A stretch of DNA of 64,000 bases from Lactobacillales bacterium (GTDB lineage Bacteria > Bacillota > Bacilli > Lactobacillales > Streptococcaceae). Position numbers and translations under genes: made by a program. Numbering within the stretch: position 1 is the stretch's first letter; every line of letters starts with the position of its first letter. The notes below the pieces were generated by a model. It saw only the letters and a program-made list of their open reading frames with translations, was not told the origin of the DNA and did not search any database. Shown here piece after piece: positions 16,641-25,726 of this stretch. The stretch is taken from the NCBI GenBank assembly GCA_031261175.1, contig JAISJW010000008.1, positions 1 to 64,000 on the forward strand. The letters run 5' to 3'.

Positions 16641-17360
16641 TTATTTAGCTTCTTTAATAACAGTGATTTTTTTAATCGTTTGCGTTTCGACCGGCTTGTC
16701 ACTCGAGTCAACTTCGACGTCAGCGATTTTATCAACGACGTCCATCCCTTTGATCACTTGCCCGAAGACCGTGTAGTGTCCATCAAGTGATGGTGCACCG
16801 CCGTGCGCATAGGCTGCGTAAATCCCGTCGGGAACTAGACCTTTAGCCACTTGCGACTGAACATTTTCGTCGTTTTGGACGATGTAGAATTGGCTACCTT
16901 GCGAGTTCGGAGCGCTCGATTTCGCCATCGCTAACGCGCCGCGAATGTGGTAAAGTTGGTTCGAAAATTCAACTCCGAAGCCTTTACCCCAAATGCTTTC
17001 ACCGCCCATTCCAGTACCTTCCGGGTCGCCACCTTGAATCATAAATTCCTTGATGACGCGGTGGAAAGTCGTGCCGTTATAGTAACCTTTTTTCGCATGT
17101 TCGACGAAATTCTCAACGGCCTTAGGCGTAATTTTCGGGAATAATTTCAGCGTGATATCGCCCTGAGTCGTCTCGATTTTAACTTCCGTTTCGTCCTTCG
17201 CGACCTTCGAGTCCAGCTGCGGCGACTTCAGCTTCGCCACCGTATCAACCGCGTTCCACGCTGCGCTGTCCGCGTCTTCTTTTTTGCCGCAACCCGTTAA
17301 GGCAAGTGCAACTACGGCAAGTAGCGCTGCCGCGCCGATTAATTTTGTAATATTTTTCAT
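16641..17360 (-). CDS. Cyclophilin-type peptidyl-prolyl isomerase lipoprotein
   Basis: A 239-residue lipoprotein predicted to fold proteins outside the membrane. The signal peptide ends in lipobox ALTGC, then a charged linker (KKEDADSAAW) leads to a cyclophilin domain from about residue 65: [55 protein letters not shown] and YTVFGQVIKGMDVVDKIA. A cytosolic-type paralogue without a signal peptide lies at 34255-34842. AAGGAAAT precedes the ATG, and TATAAT lies about 40 bp upstream. Confidence 0.93.
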   Translation of the reverse strand: MKNITKLIGAAALLAVVALALTGCGKKEDADSAAWNAVDTVAKLKSPQLDSKVAKDETEVKIETTQGDITLKLFPKITPKAVENFVEHAKKGYYNGTTFHRVIKEFMIQGGDPEGTGMGGESIWGKGFGVEFSNQLYHIRGALAMAKSSAPNSQGSQFYIVQNDENVQSQVAKGLVPDGIYAAYAHGGAPSLDGHYTVFGQVIKGMDVVDKIADVEVDSSDKPVETQTIKKITVIKEAK

Positions 17361-17431
17361 CTTTATTTCCTTTTCGCTAATTTTTCTATTATTATAATAA
17401 AATTTTTAAAGGTTGGCAAGAGCCTAATAGC

Positions 17432-17488
17432 ATTTAGGGCGTTTTTGTTGCAATTCGAAGCTCGAATTGCAACAAAAACGCCCTAAAT
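17432..17488. terminator. Perfect 27-bp inverted repeat after purL
   Basis: Left arm 17432-17458 begins ATTTAGGGCGTTTTTG and ends TTCGA; the right arm 17462-17488 is its exact complement, with a 3-base loop. It sits 4 bases after the purL stop. The stem is far longer than an ordinary intrinsic terminator needs. Confidence 0.8.
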
Positions 17489-17492
17489 ACGA

Positions 17493-20400
17493 TTAGCCGC
17501 GGAAATACTTAACCGCAGATTCAAATAATTGTTGATTGTGGTTCCCCGGAATGTTCTTGAACAAATTAATTTCGTTCGAACGTTCTGAGTGCCCCATTTT
17601 ACCTAAAATTTGTCCGTTAGCCGAGCAAATACCTTCAATCGCAGCCGTCGAACCATTCGGGTTAAAGTGGCTATCCATCGTTGGCGCGCCGTCGAAATCG
17701 ACGTATTGCGTAACTACTTGCCCACCTGCTTGAAGCGAGGCAAGTTCTTCCGCGGTAACGACGAATTTTCCTTCGCCGTGCGAAACCGGAATCGAGTGGA
17801 CATCGCCGACTTTAACGCCCGTTAACCACGGCGAATTCACGTTCGCGATACGCGTTTCAACCATTTTCGCAACGTGCTGGTTGGCATCGTTGTAGAATAA
17901 AGTTGGCGAGTTTTCGTTCAGGCCGTCGAAGTTTCCGTAAGGGAGCAAGCCAGATTTCACAAGGGCTTGGAATCCGTTACAGATACCTAGAATTAGGCCT
18001 CCGCGAGCGATGAAGGCATCGATTGCTGTACGCACGCGTTCGTTCAATAAGATGTTGACGATGAATTTCGCGCTACCATCTGGTTCGTCAGCCGCTGAGA
18101 AGCCTCCGGCGAACATAATGATATTAGCAGCATCGATATTTTCAACCATTTCAGTGATTGAGTTTTCGATATCTAGCGTGCGGAATGGCACGATTTTCGC
18201 CACCGCACCGGCAGCCTCAAAGGCTTTCGCGCTATCGTATTCACTGTTTGTTCCTGGGAATGCCGGGATGTAAACAAGTGGATTTTCAATTTTTTCAGCA
18301 CGCGTAATCACGTTCGAGTGAGCAACGCTTTCAATATTTTTAAGTTCAGTATCTTGTTCGAACAATGTCGGATAAACCGGTTCAAGCGTTCCTTCGAATG
18401 CTTGGGCAGCTTCCGCTCCGTCGATGACAACATCGTTGATTTGAATCGCAAATTCTGCAGTTGTTTTACCGATCAGTTCAACGCCAGCGACGTTTAAATC
18501 TTCGGCTGAAGTAAAGATAAATCCTGCATATTTCGCAACGATTAAATCAGTCGTGTCAGCCAGTTCAACCTTCGCACCGATGCGGTTACCGAAAGTCATC
18601 AACGATAGAGCCTCGGCGAAACCACCGCTCTTAGTTGAGATAGCAGCCGTTGCTTTATCTGCAACGTCTGAGAACTTGCCAAGGTTTGCTTTGATGGCAG
18701 GCCAGTTCAATTCCGCCGCGATTTCGACACCTGGAATGAAGTAGATGTTTTCGCCGGCAGCCTTGAATTCCGGAGATAAAACTGCTGAATCTTTAGCCGT
18801 CGTCACGCCAAACGCCACAAGCGTCGGTGGAACTTTGATGTCCTCGTAAGTCCCGCTCATCGAGTCCTTACCGCCAATCGACGGCAAGCCCAACTGGATT
18901 TGCGCCTCGATCGAACCAAGAAGAGCCGCAGTTGGTTTGCCGAAGTTTTCGGCAATTTTATCCATGCGCTCGAAATATTCTTGGTAAGAGAAGCGGGCTT
19001 TTTGCCAATTGCCCCCAGACGCCGCAAGGCGGGCAGTCGCTTCAACGACCGCAAGTGCCGCGCCGTGGTAAGGCGACCAGCTCGAAATGTAAGGGTCGAA
19101 ACCGTGGGCAAGTAGCGAAACAGTCGTCGTGCGACCTTCCAGAACCGGAAGTTTTTGCGCCGAACATTCGACCGGAGTGACTTGATAGCGCCCACCCATC
19201 GGCTGATTGATCGTCGAGCGCCCAACGTTCGAGTCGAACATCGTTTGCAGACCTTTTTGCGACGCGTGGTTCATATCCGCCAAAGTTTTCAGCGTGTCAG
19301 CTTTGATATCAGTCGTTTTCTCTTGGTAGGCAAGTTCAACGTTTGAGTCGACGATTTTCGAGTCGACGACAACGCGCGCGCCGTTTGTATCAAGGAACGA
19401 ACGGTCAAGGTCAACAACCTTTTCGCCGTTCCATTTCATAACAAGTTTAGGTTCTTCGGTTACGGTCGCGATTTGCACGCCATAGATATTTTCACGAGCA
19501 CAAGCCGCGATGAATTTTTCAACGTCCTCAGGCGCAACCACAACGCTCATGCGCTCTTGCGATTCGCTGATTGAGATTTCCGTCGCGTTCAGACCTAGAT
19601 ATTTAAGCGGTACTAAGTCTAAGTTGATTTCAAGACCATCGGCAAGTTCACCGATGGCAACGCAGACACCGCCTGCTCCGAAGTCGTTTGATTTCTTGAT
19701 CATACGAGTTACTTCAGCATCGCGGAATAAACGTTGAATTTTACGTTCTTCGATCGCGTTACCTTTTTGAACTTCTGAGCCAGCCGTTTCAACTGATTTC
19801 ACAGTGTGAGCTTTCGACGAACCAGTTGCCCCGCCGACACCATCGCGCCCAGTTGCGCCACCAAACATGATGACAGCATCGCCCGGTAATGGTTTTTCAC
19901 GACGAACGTGAGTTTTAGGTGCGGCACCAACAACGGCACCGATTTCTAAACGCTTAGCAACGTAGCCAGCATGGAAATATTCTTTAACGTAAGTTGTTGC
20001 AAGACCGATTTGGTTCCCGTAAGACGAGTAGCCGTGGGCCGCCCCCTTCGAGATGACTTGTTGAGGTAACTTGCCTTCCATCGTTTCATTCACGGGTTGC
20101 AGAATGTTTCCGGCACCGGTGATGCGCATCGCTTGGTAGACGTATGAACGGCCCGAAAGCGGGTCGCGAATTGCCCCGCCGACGCAAGTCGCAGCGCCCC
20201 CGAAAGGCTCGATTTCGGTAGGGTGATTGTGCGTTTCGTTTTTGAACATCAACAGCCAAGTTTCGTTCGTGCCGTCGATATCGACTTCGATTTCGACTGA
20301 GCAAGCGTTGATTTCGTCGGAAACTTCCATGTCGTCAAGGCGACCATTAGCGCGTTCATAGCGGCCGAAGACAGTTGCCATGTCCATCAAGGTTACAGGC

Positions 20401-21197
20401 TTCGCTTCGCGTTTAAGCTCAGCGCGCATCGCAACGTATTTATCGAAGGTCGATTGCAATTGCGCCTCGAATTTCGACGCGCTGAAATCGATGTTTTTCA
20501 GCTCAGTTTCGAACGTCGTGTGGCGGCAGTGGTCCGACCAGTAAGTGTCGAGCACTTTGATTTCCGTTTCGGTCGGGTTGCGTTTGATCGAACGGAAATG
20601 TTCTTGGATCAACAACAGGTCTGCGACTTCCATCGCCATGCCGTTGTCCGCTTTATATTTTTCGAACTCGTGATGAGTCGCATCCAGGAAGAAATCCAAA
20701 ACGGGAATCGTTTTGTCAGAACTTGAGAATTCAGCTAGCTCAACGGCTTCCGTGATGTCTTTGAAGCGCGAATCAACCGGGTTAAGAAGGTAGTTCTTAA
20801 TTTTGTCGAGTTCAGCCGCATCCACGTCATCGTTGACTAGGTAAAGTTGCGCCGAGTGTACTTTCACGTCGCGGTTTGCTCCTAGAAGGAACAGCGCTTC
20901 CTCAGCCGAAGCCGCGCGCTGGTCGAATTGCCCAGGAAGGGGTTCGATACTAAAAAACGCATATTTCGCCAAATAGGCCTCGATGTCTTCGATCAGCTTG
21001 TCGGTCACCTTTTCGCTGAAGACGTGGGCTTCGGCTTTGGCAAGGATGGCTGCGTCGACGTTGAAGGCATCATAGACTTGCACGAGCTTGATTTCTTTCA
21101 GGCTCGATAGCTGCAAATTATGATTCAACTCGCGTAATAATGCGTGGTCTTTAATTTTAAAATTCGCTTTTTTGGCTACAAAAATTCTCTTGTTCAT
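17493..21197 (-). CDS. purL: Phosphoribosylformylglycinamidine synthase, single-chain
   Basis: ATP- and glutamine-dependent conversion of FGAR to FGAM in purine synthesis. This 1234-residue single chain includes the N-terminal PurS-like region, the central synthetase repeats (VLDTYWSDHCRHTTF, FKNETHNHPTEIEPFGGAATCVGGAIRD, GLPSIGGKDSMSGTYED) and a C-terminal class I glutamine amidotransferase with nucleophile LGICNGFQAL and the late pair SHGEGKF and GHSERSNE. It replaces the three-subunit PurS/Q/L set. No other pur gene lies nearby. AAAGGAC precedes the ATG. Confidence 0.96.
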   Translation of the reverse strand: MNKRIFVAKKANFKIKDHALLRELNHNLQLSSLKEIKLVQVYDAFNVDAAILAKAEAHVFSEKVTDKLIEDIEAYLAKYAFFSIEPLPGQFDQRAASAEEALFLLGANRDVKVHSAQLYLVNDDVDAAELDKIKNYLLNPVDSRFKDITEAVELAEFSSSDKTIPVLDFFLDATHHEFEKYKADNGMAMEVADLLLIQEHFRSIKRNPTETEIKVLDTYWSDHCRHTTFETELKNIDFSASKFEAQLQSTFDKYVAMRAELKREAKPVTLMDMATVFGRYERANGRLDDMEVSDEINACSVEIEVDIDGTNETWLLMFKNETHNHPTEIEPFGGAATCVGGAIRDPLSGRSYVYQAMRITGAGNILQPVNETMEGKLPQQVISKGAAHGYSSYGNQIGLATTYVKEYFHAGYVAKRLEIGAVVGAAPKTHVRREKPLPGDAVIMFGGATGRDGVGGATGSSKAHTVKSVETAGSEVQKGNAIEERKIQRLFRDAEVTRMIKKSNDFGAGGVCVAIGELADGLEINLDLVPLKYLGLNATEISISESQERMSVVVAPEDVEKFIAACARENIYGVQIATVTEEPKLVMKWNGEKVVDLDRSFLDTNGARVVVDSKIVDSNVELAYQEKTTDIKADTLKTLADMNHASQKGLQTMFDSNVGRSTINQPMGGRYQVTPVECSAQKLPVLEGRTTTVSLLAHGFDPYISSWSPYHGAALAVVEATARLAASGGNWQKARFSYQEYFERMDKIAENFGKPTAALLGSIEAQIQLGLPSIGGKDSMSGTYEDIKVPPTLVAFGVTTAKDSAVLSPEFKAAGENIYFIPGVEIAAELNWPAIKANLGKFSDVADKATAAISTKSGGFAEALSLMTFGNRIGAKVELADTTDLIVAKYAGFIFTSAEDLNVAGVELIGKTTAEFAIQINDVVIDGAEAAQAFEGTLEPVYPTLFEQDTELKNIESVAHSNVITRAEKIENPLVYIPAFPGTNSEYDSAKAFEAAGAVAKIVPFRTLDIENSITEMVENIDAANIIMFAGGFSAADEPDGSAKFIVNILLNERVRTAIDAFIARGGLILGICNGFQALVKSGLLPYGNFDGLNENSPTLFYNDANQHVAKMVETRIANVNSPWLTGVKVGDVHSIPVSHGEGKFVVTAEELASLQAGGQVVTQYVDFDGAPTMDSHFNPNGSTAAIEGICSANGQILGKMGHSERSNEINLFKNIPGNHNQQLFESAVKYFRG

Positions 21198-21304
21198 TTT
21201 TCGTCCTTTATGATATATGAATTTTGAAAATAATACCCTTTAATTTTATCATTTTCCCCCGGATTTTTCAATTTAAGTAGTTAGGATTAAAATTAAATTA
21301 AAAA

Positions 21305-21433
21305 GACATGAATTTACATAAATTTGGTATGATATGAGCTGATTTCTACCAAATTCATGCACTATACTTTTTATCTTGCATGAATCTGGTAGAAAAAGGG
21401 CGATTTCGTACGAAATTTATGTGAATTCATGTC
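21305..21433. repeat. Nested palindrome upstream of purL
   Basis: Outer arms 21305-21325 and 21413-21433 pair over 21 bases with few mismatches (GACATGAATTTACAT / ATGTGAATTCATGTC). Inner arms 21343-21361 and 21377-21395 (TTTCTACCAAATTCATGCA) pair with one mismatch. It fills part of the 395-bp gap 21198-21592, which otherwise holds only a short purL leader and the element at 21453. Confidence 0.75.
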
Positions 21434-21452
21434 CCTAAGTCGGTTAGTCTTA

Positions 21453-21591
21453 CAAACCCGCCCTAGATGACAAGATTTTCGGAATTTTGTCCTAATTTTG
21501 GCAGTTGAGGGCGGGTATAAAATCTATACCCGCCCCGAAGTGCCAAAAATCGACCTTTTTTCTAAAAGTCCTGTCATCTAGGGCGGTTTTG
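21453..21591. repeat. Two-copy palindromic element, copy 1
   Basis: Outer arms CAAACCCGCCCTAGATGACA and TGTCATCTAGGGCGGTTTTG; inner hairpin 21496-21548 with GGGCGGGTATA-AAATC-TATACCCGCCC at its tip. The same element, with a nearly identical core, lies at 52763-52899. Here it follows mraY and may end its transcript. Confidence 0.85.
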
Positions 21592-21592
21592 T

Positions 21593-22567
21593 TTATAATG
21601 CGATCGCAATTACGACCGCGATGGCTGAAGCTACTAGTCCGACGCCCCAGAAAACGAAATTGATTTTCCATTCCGACCAACCGACCATCTCGAAGTGGTG
21701 GTGGACCGGCGACATTTTGAAAATACGGTTACCCGTGCGTTTGAAATGCCCGACCTGAATCATCACGCTCAGCGTTTCCAAGATATAAACCAGACCAATC
21801 AAAAGCAAAGTCCACTCCTGATTCAGCAAAACCGAAATCCCGGCAAGTAAAGCCCCTAACGACAGCGAACCAACGTCACCCATAAAGATTTTCGCCGGTT
21901 TGTGGTTGAACACTAAGAATCCGGCAAGCGAAGCCACAACTGTCAGACAGAACACAGCGATATTGTGCTGCCCTTGGTGCACAGCAATTATAGCATAAGC
22001 CCCAAAACTAATGATTCCCAAGCCGCCAACCAAGCCGTCAAGCCCGTCCGTCAAGTTGACCGCATTCGAGAATCCGTTAATCCAAATCGTCACAAACGCA
22101 ATCGCTATCAACGTAATCAAAACATTCGACCAACCGAAAATCCACAGATTATCGCGCTGCGCGTTGAAATAAATCAGCAACGCGAAACCTAAACCGCCGA
22201 TCAACTGACCGACAAACTTCTGTCCACTTGTCAACCCTAAATTCCGGCGCAGCACGACTTTGATAAAGTCATCTAAAAATCCAATCACGCCGAACACAAC
22301 CGCCAACGCCATCAGCGGCCACACGCCCCAAGTCTTATCCGAACGAACGAAATAATCGAACAGCGTTGTCACCAAGATAGCAACCATAAAAATCGCGCCA
22401 CCCATCGTCGGTGTCCCCGATTTCACTTGGTGCCAAGCCGGCCCCTCATCACGAATCTCCTGACCGCGCTTCAACTTCACCATCCACATAATGAACAGCG
22501 GCATCAAAATGACCGTCAGCAGAAACGAAATCAACATCGTAAAAATCACAACTATTGTAAAATTCAT
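21593..22567 (-). CDS. mraY: Phospho-MurNAc-pentapeptide transferase MraY
   Basis: Integral membrane enzyme that makes lipid I from UDP-MurNAc-pentapeptide and undecaprenyl phosphate. The 324-residue polytopic protein has the catalytic motifs GTPTMGG, FLDDFIKV, NLTDGLDGL, FMGDVGSLSLG and PVHHHFEM. GTAGGAG precedes the ATG. The gene lies 40 bp after the class B PBP gene, as in division clusters, but the usual next genes (murD, ftsW, murG) are absent; purL follows instead. Confidence 0.96.
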   Translation of the reverse strand: MNFTIVVIFTMLISFLLTVILMPLFIMWMVKLKRGQEIRDEGPAWHQVKSGTPTMGGAIFMVAILVTTLFDYFVRSDKTWGVWPLMALAVVFGVIGFLDDFIKVVLRRNLGLTSGQKFVGQLIGGLGFALLIYFNAQRDNLWIFGWSNVLITLIAIAFVTIWINGFSNAVNLTDGLDGLVGGLGIISFGAYAIIAVHQGQHNIAVFCLTVVASLAGFLVFNHKPAKIFMGDVGSLSLGALLAGISVLLNQEWTLLLIGLVYILETLSVMIQVGHFKRTGNRIFKMSPVHHHFEMVGWSEWKINFVFWGVGLVASAIAVVIAIAL

Positions 22568-22606
22568 AAATTACTCCTACTTGCCCGGCGCGTAGCGCCA
22601 AGCCCT

Positions 22607-24802
22607 TTACTTGCCAAGCACGACGCTCAGCACTTCATCTTTATCGAACTCGGTCGCGTACGGAATACTCTGCCCCGTCACGAGCCCGTCGCCCACAAAC
22701 ACCACCTTGATCCGCAGGAAGTCACACACGCTCTTGACCTCCTCCTTCGTCCAATCCGTCATATCCGGCAGCGTCCGATTCCCGTCCGTAAACAGGAAAA
22801 TCTTCTGATTGACCTTCGCCTTTTTGTCGCCCGGCTTGAGCGACTGATTGATAATCGACGTCCCGTTCCCGATCACAACCGGGTGGAGCAGAGCCTGGCG
22901 GGCAAGTATCTGCGCGTCATTGTTCGACTTGCCGATATAGTTCCCAACGTCAGCCTTCGCCGCCGTGCTATAAGCGTTGGTCGCGAACGCGAACTCGTCC
23001 TCCGCGGCACCACTCTCGTAGGCGGCCTGCACGATCGGATTCGCCACCGAGGCCATACAGCCCCGCGTGTCGTAATTCTTCGGCAGTTTGCACGTCAGGA
23101 AGAAGACGTACTGCGGATCCTCCGTCGGAAAAATCTCGACGAACGAATACAGGTAATTCCCGTGAGGCAAGTAACCACCGTGGTTCTCATCGGCAACTTC
23201 GGCCGTCCCAGTCTTCGCCGAAGCGTGGAAACCGTTCGTTACGTAGTTGCTATAACCTGTCCCGTAATATTGGTCCTCGATCGTTCCGCGCATGATATCG
23301 AGCAGCTTCGCCGTCGTTTCAGCCGTCACCGGATGGCCCAGCGACTCAGGTGCGTAAACTTTTTCCTTACCCGTAATCGGGTCAACATATTTCTTGATAA
23401 AATGCGGTTCAAGCATTTCGCCTTGGTTGGCGATCGCCGTGAACCCGCGCAACATCTGCATCGTCGTCACTGTGATCCCTTGACCGTAGGCTGACATCGC
23501 CATATCGACCGGGTTCTGGAATTTCGGCAATTTCCCGCTTCCTTCGCCGAACAAACCAACATTCGTCGCCGTTCCAAACTCGAAACGTTTCAAGGAATTC
23601 GGCCACATCATCTCGTCCTGAGCCCGCATGCGTTGTTCAAGAGTTACCATCCCGACGTTTGACGAGTTGGTCAGGGCCTGCGCAAACGTCAGCATCCCTT
23701 TACCATTATCCCAGTCCTTGATGGTTCTATCTTCGACGTTGATTTTCCCCGAAAGGAATCGTTCCTGATCGTTAAAAATATTATTCTGGATCGCCGTCGC
23801 CATCGTGAACACCTTCATCGTCGACCCTGGCTCGTATGCATCCGACGTCTGCAGCGTGCGCCACATCGTGTTCTCGTCGAGTCCCTCTTTGTTATCGGGG
23901 TTGAAAGTCGGGCGTTGAACCATGGCAAGTATCGCCCCAGTTTTCGCCGACATCAGAACACCCGTCATATTTTCGGGCGTGTATTTTTCACAGCTCGCTT
24001 CGATTAAACCTTCGAGCATATTTTGCAGTTTTGAGTCGATCGTCGTGTAGATGTCTTGGCCATCAACGGCATTTTTCGTTTCACTCGAGCTTCCAGGTAA
24101 TTCATTCCCGTATTTGTCAACGGAGCGGACAATTGCCCCGTCCTTCCCGGCGAGGATGGTGTTGTATGACGCCTCGATGCCGAGCGTGCCGGAGATTTTG
24201 TTTTCTTCGTTTTTGATGTAGCCGATGAGGTGCGTCGCGAAGATGCCGTTCGGGTAGCTGCGGGCGGGGTTATCGGTGAAGACAATCCCTTTGATGTTCG
24301 CGTTTTTGAGCGCCGTTTCGAGCATTTTTTTCTGCTCGAAAGTGATGTTTTTCGCCGCCGTTCCGAACTCGACTTGGTACGCATCAGCCTTCGCTTCTTG
24401 CAGGTTTTTCATGATTTTATCGGTTTCAACGCCGAGCACGTTCGTCATCACTTGGGCGAACGTGTAGTATTGATCTTTTTGGAGATATAGCGGTTTTCCG
24501 TGACCGTCGATGTATTTCGTCGAGATGATCGCAACCACGTTATACGTGCGCGTTTCCTCAGCAATCGGATTTTCGTTGCGGTCGTAAATCGTGCCGCGCG
24601 GTGCCTTCATCGGAATTTCACGCGTATATTGCTCTTTCGCAAGCTTCGTCAAATCCTGCCCATAAGCCGAATTGGTCGCCGCAATCAACGTCACGCGCAC
24701 AACAATTGTCAGCATTATCAAGATCATCGCGACGATCATCAACTTCGAGAACGCCTGCCTCGAAGAGGCGACTTGCCCTCTTTTGTCCTTCTTTTTTTTC
24801 AT
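22607..24802 (-). CDS. pbpX: Class B penicillin-binding protein (Pbp2X/FtsI-like)
   Basis: Septal peptidoglycan transpeptidase, 731 residues. One N-terminal membrane anchor (about 20-40), a dimerisation region starting RGTIYDRNENPIAEE, then the transpeptidase domain: active Ser in GSTMK (about 325), SSN (about 378) and KTGTAE (about 529). A C-terminal PASTA-like domain (from about residue 668, LPDMTDWTKEEV) is present. mraW and ftsL do not precede it; the upstream neighbour is the divergent pflA. No convincing ribosome binding site precedes the ATG at 24802. Confidence 0.93.
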   Translation of the reverse strand: MKKKKDKRGQVASSRQAFSKLMIVAMILIMLTIVVRVTLIAATNSAYGQDLTKLAKEQYTREIPMKAPRGTIYDRNENPIAEETRTYNVVAIISTKYIDGHGKPLYLQKDQYYTFAQVMTNVLGVETDKIMKNLQEAKADAYQVEFGTAAKNITFEQKKMLETALKNANIKGIVFTDNPARSYPNGIFATHLIGYIKNEENKISGTLGIEASYNTILAGKDGAIVRSVDKYGNELPGSSSETKNAVDGQDIYTTIDSKLQNMLEGLIEASCEKYTPENMTGVLMSAKTGAILAMVQRPTFNPDNKEGLDENTMWRTLQTSDAYEPGSTMKVFTMATAIQNNIFNDQERFLSGKINVEDRTIKDWDNGKGMLTFAQALTNSSNVGMVTLEQRMRAQDEMMWPNSLKRFEFGTATNVGLFGEGSGKLPKFQNPVDMAMSAYGQGITVTTMQMLRGFTAIANQGEMLEPHFIKKYVDPITGKEKVYAPESLGHPVTAETTAKLLDIMRGTIEDQYYGTGYSNYVTNGFHASAKTGTAEVADENHGGYLPHGNYLYSFVEIFPTEDPQYVFFLTCKLPKNYDTRGCMASVANPIVQAAYESGAAEDEFAFATNAYSTAAKADVGNYIGKSNNDAQILARQALLHPVVIGNGTSIINQSLKPGDKKAKVNQKIFLFTDGNRTLPDMTDWTKEEVKSVCDFLRIKVVFVGDGLVTGQSIPYATEFDKDEVLSVVLGK

Positions 24803-24873
24803 ATATATTGGCCATTTCTAAACGCAGTTTTTGTTAGAGTTAATTATACCTTAATGCGCGCGAGTTTTCAACC

Positions 24874-24902
24874 TTGCGTTACTTCAAAAATGGTGTTAAA
24901 AT
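24874..24902 (+). promoter_or_regulatory. pflA promoter, apparently leaderless
   Basis: TTGCGT (24874-24879), 17 bases, TAAAAT (24897-24902), then TACCTT and the ATG at 24909. There is no room for a ribosome binding site, so transcription should begin at or next to the start codon. Confidence 0.65.
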
Positions 24903-24908
24903 TACCTT

Positions 24909-25643
24909 ATGACAGAAATTAAAGGTTTAATCCACTCAACAGAAAGTTTCGCCAGCGCCGACGGCCCGGGAGTCCGTTTTTTGATTTTCTTCCAGGGCTG
25001 CCCTTTGCGCTGCGCGTTTTGCCACAACCGCGACACCTGGGCTCTCAAGAACCCTAAGGCAAGTCTGCGCTCCGCCGGCGAATTGCTCGACGAAGCGCAA
25101 AAATACCAGGACTACTGGGGCGACAAAGGCGGCATCACCATTAGCGGTGGCGAACCGATGCTCCAGATGGATTTCTTGGTTGAATTATTGCGCGAGGCTA
25201 AGAAACGCGGGATTCACACGACGGTCGACACGAGCGGGGCGATGTTTAGCCCAACTCACGAATTATTAGATGAGATGCTTTCCTATACGGATTTGATTAT
25301 GCTCGACCTTAAAGATATTCGCGATGACGCGCATCGTAAATTGACCGGTTCAACTAACGCTAATATTTTAGAGTTCGCGAAGTACTTGAGTTCAGTCGGT
25401 CAACCGGTTTGGATTCGTCACGTTCTCGTTCCTGAAGGAAGTGATGATGACGCGCAACTTGCCGAACTTCGGGCTTTTCTCGATACGCTTGATAATGTGG
25501 AACGCGTTGATGTTTTGCCTTATCACACTTTGGGAAAATATAAATGGGATGAGCTCGGCGAGCCATACCCTTTGGAAGGAATCACGTCGCCAACGAAAGA
25601 ACGCGTTGAAAACGCACAGTCTATTTTGAATTGTTCAAATTAA
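24909..25643 (+). CDS. pflA: Pyruvate formate-lyase activating enzyme
   Basis: Radical SAM enzyme that installs the glycyl radical on pyruvate formate-lyase. The 244-residue protein has the CxxxCxxC cluster in GCPLRCAFCHNRDTW (about residues 30-45), GGITISGGEPMLQ for SAM binding, TVDTSG, LDLKDI and IRHVLVPEGSDD. No pfl gene is adjacent. It is divergent from the PBP gene and is followed by a 21-bp perfect hairpin. Confidence 0.95.
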   Translation: MTEIKGLIHSTESFASADGPGVRFLIFFQGCPLRCAFCHNRDTWALKNPKASLRSAGELLDEAQKYQDYWGDKGGITISGGEPMLQMDFLVELLREAKKRGIHTTVDTSGAMFSPTHELLDEMLSYTDLIMLDLKDIRDDAHRKLTGSTNANILEFAKYLSSVGQPVWIRHVLVPEGSDDDAQLAELRAFLDTLDNVERVDVLPYHTLGKYKWDELGEPYPLEGITSPTKERVENAQSILNCSN

Positions 25644-25691
25644 TGCGTTTTTGGGACATTTCAGAGTTCGAAATGTCCCAAAAACGCATTA
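25643..25691. repeat. Palindrome, GGGACATTTC family copy 2
   Basis: Perfect 21-base arms (25643-25663, 25671-25691) with a 7-base loop; the core is TTTTTGGGACATTTC. It starts at the pflA stop codon. Core and 3' flank (GCATTAAAGTGAAC) match the hairpin at 16584-16620. Confidence 0.8.
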
Positions 25692-25726
25692 AAGTGAACA
25701 ATCTAATTTTATAAGGTGGTAAAGCA

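Noticed and set aside
22427..23494. Long 355-codon open frame opposite mraY and the PBP gene
   Set aside because: Arg/His-rich antisense shadow of two well-supported genes, with no start signal.
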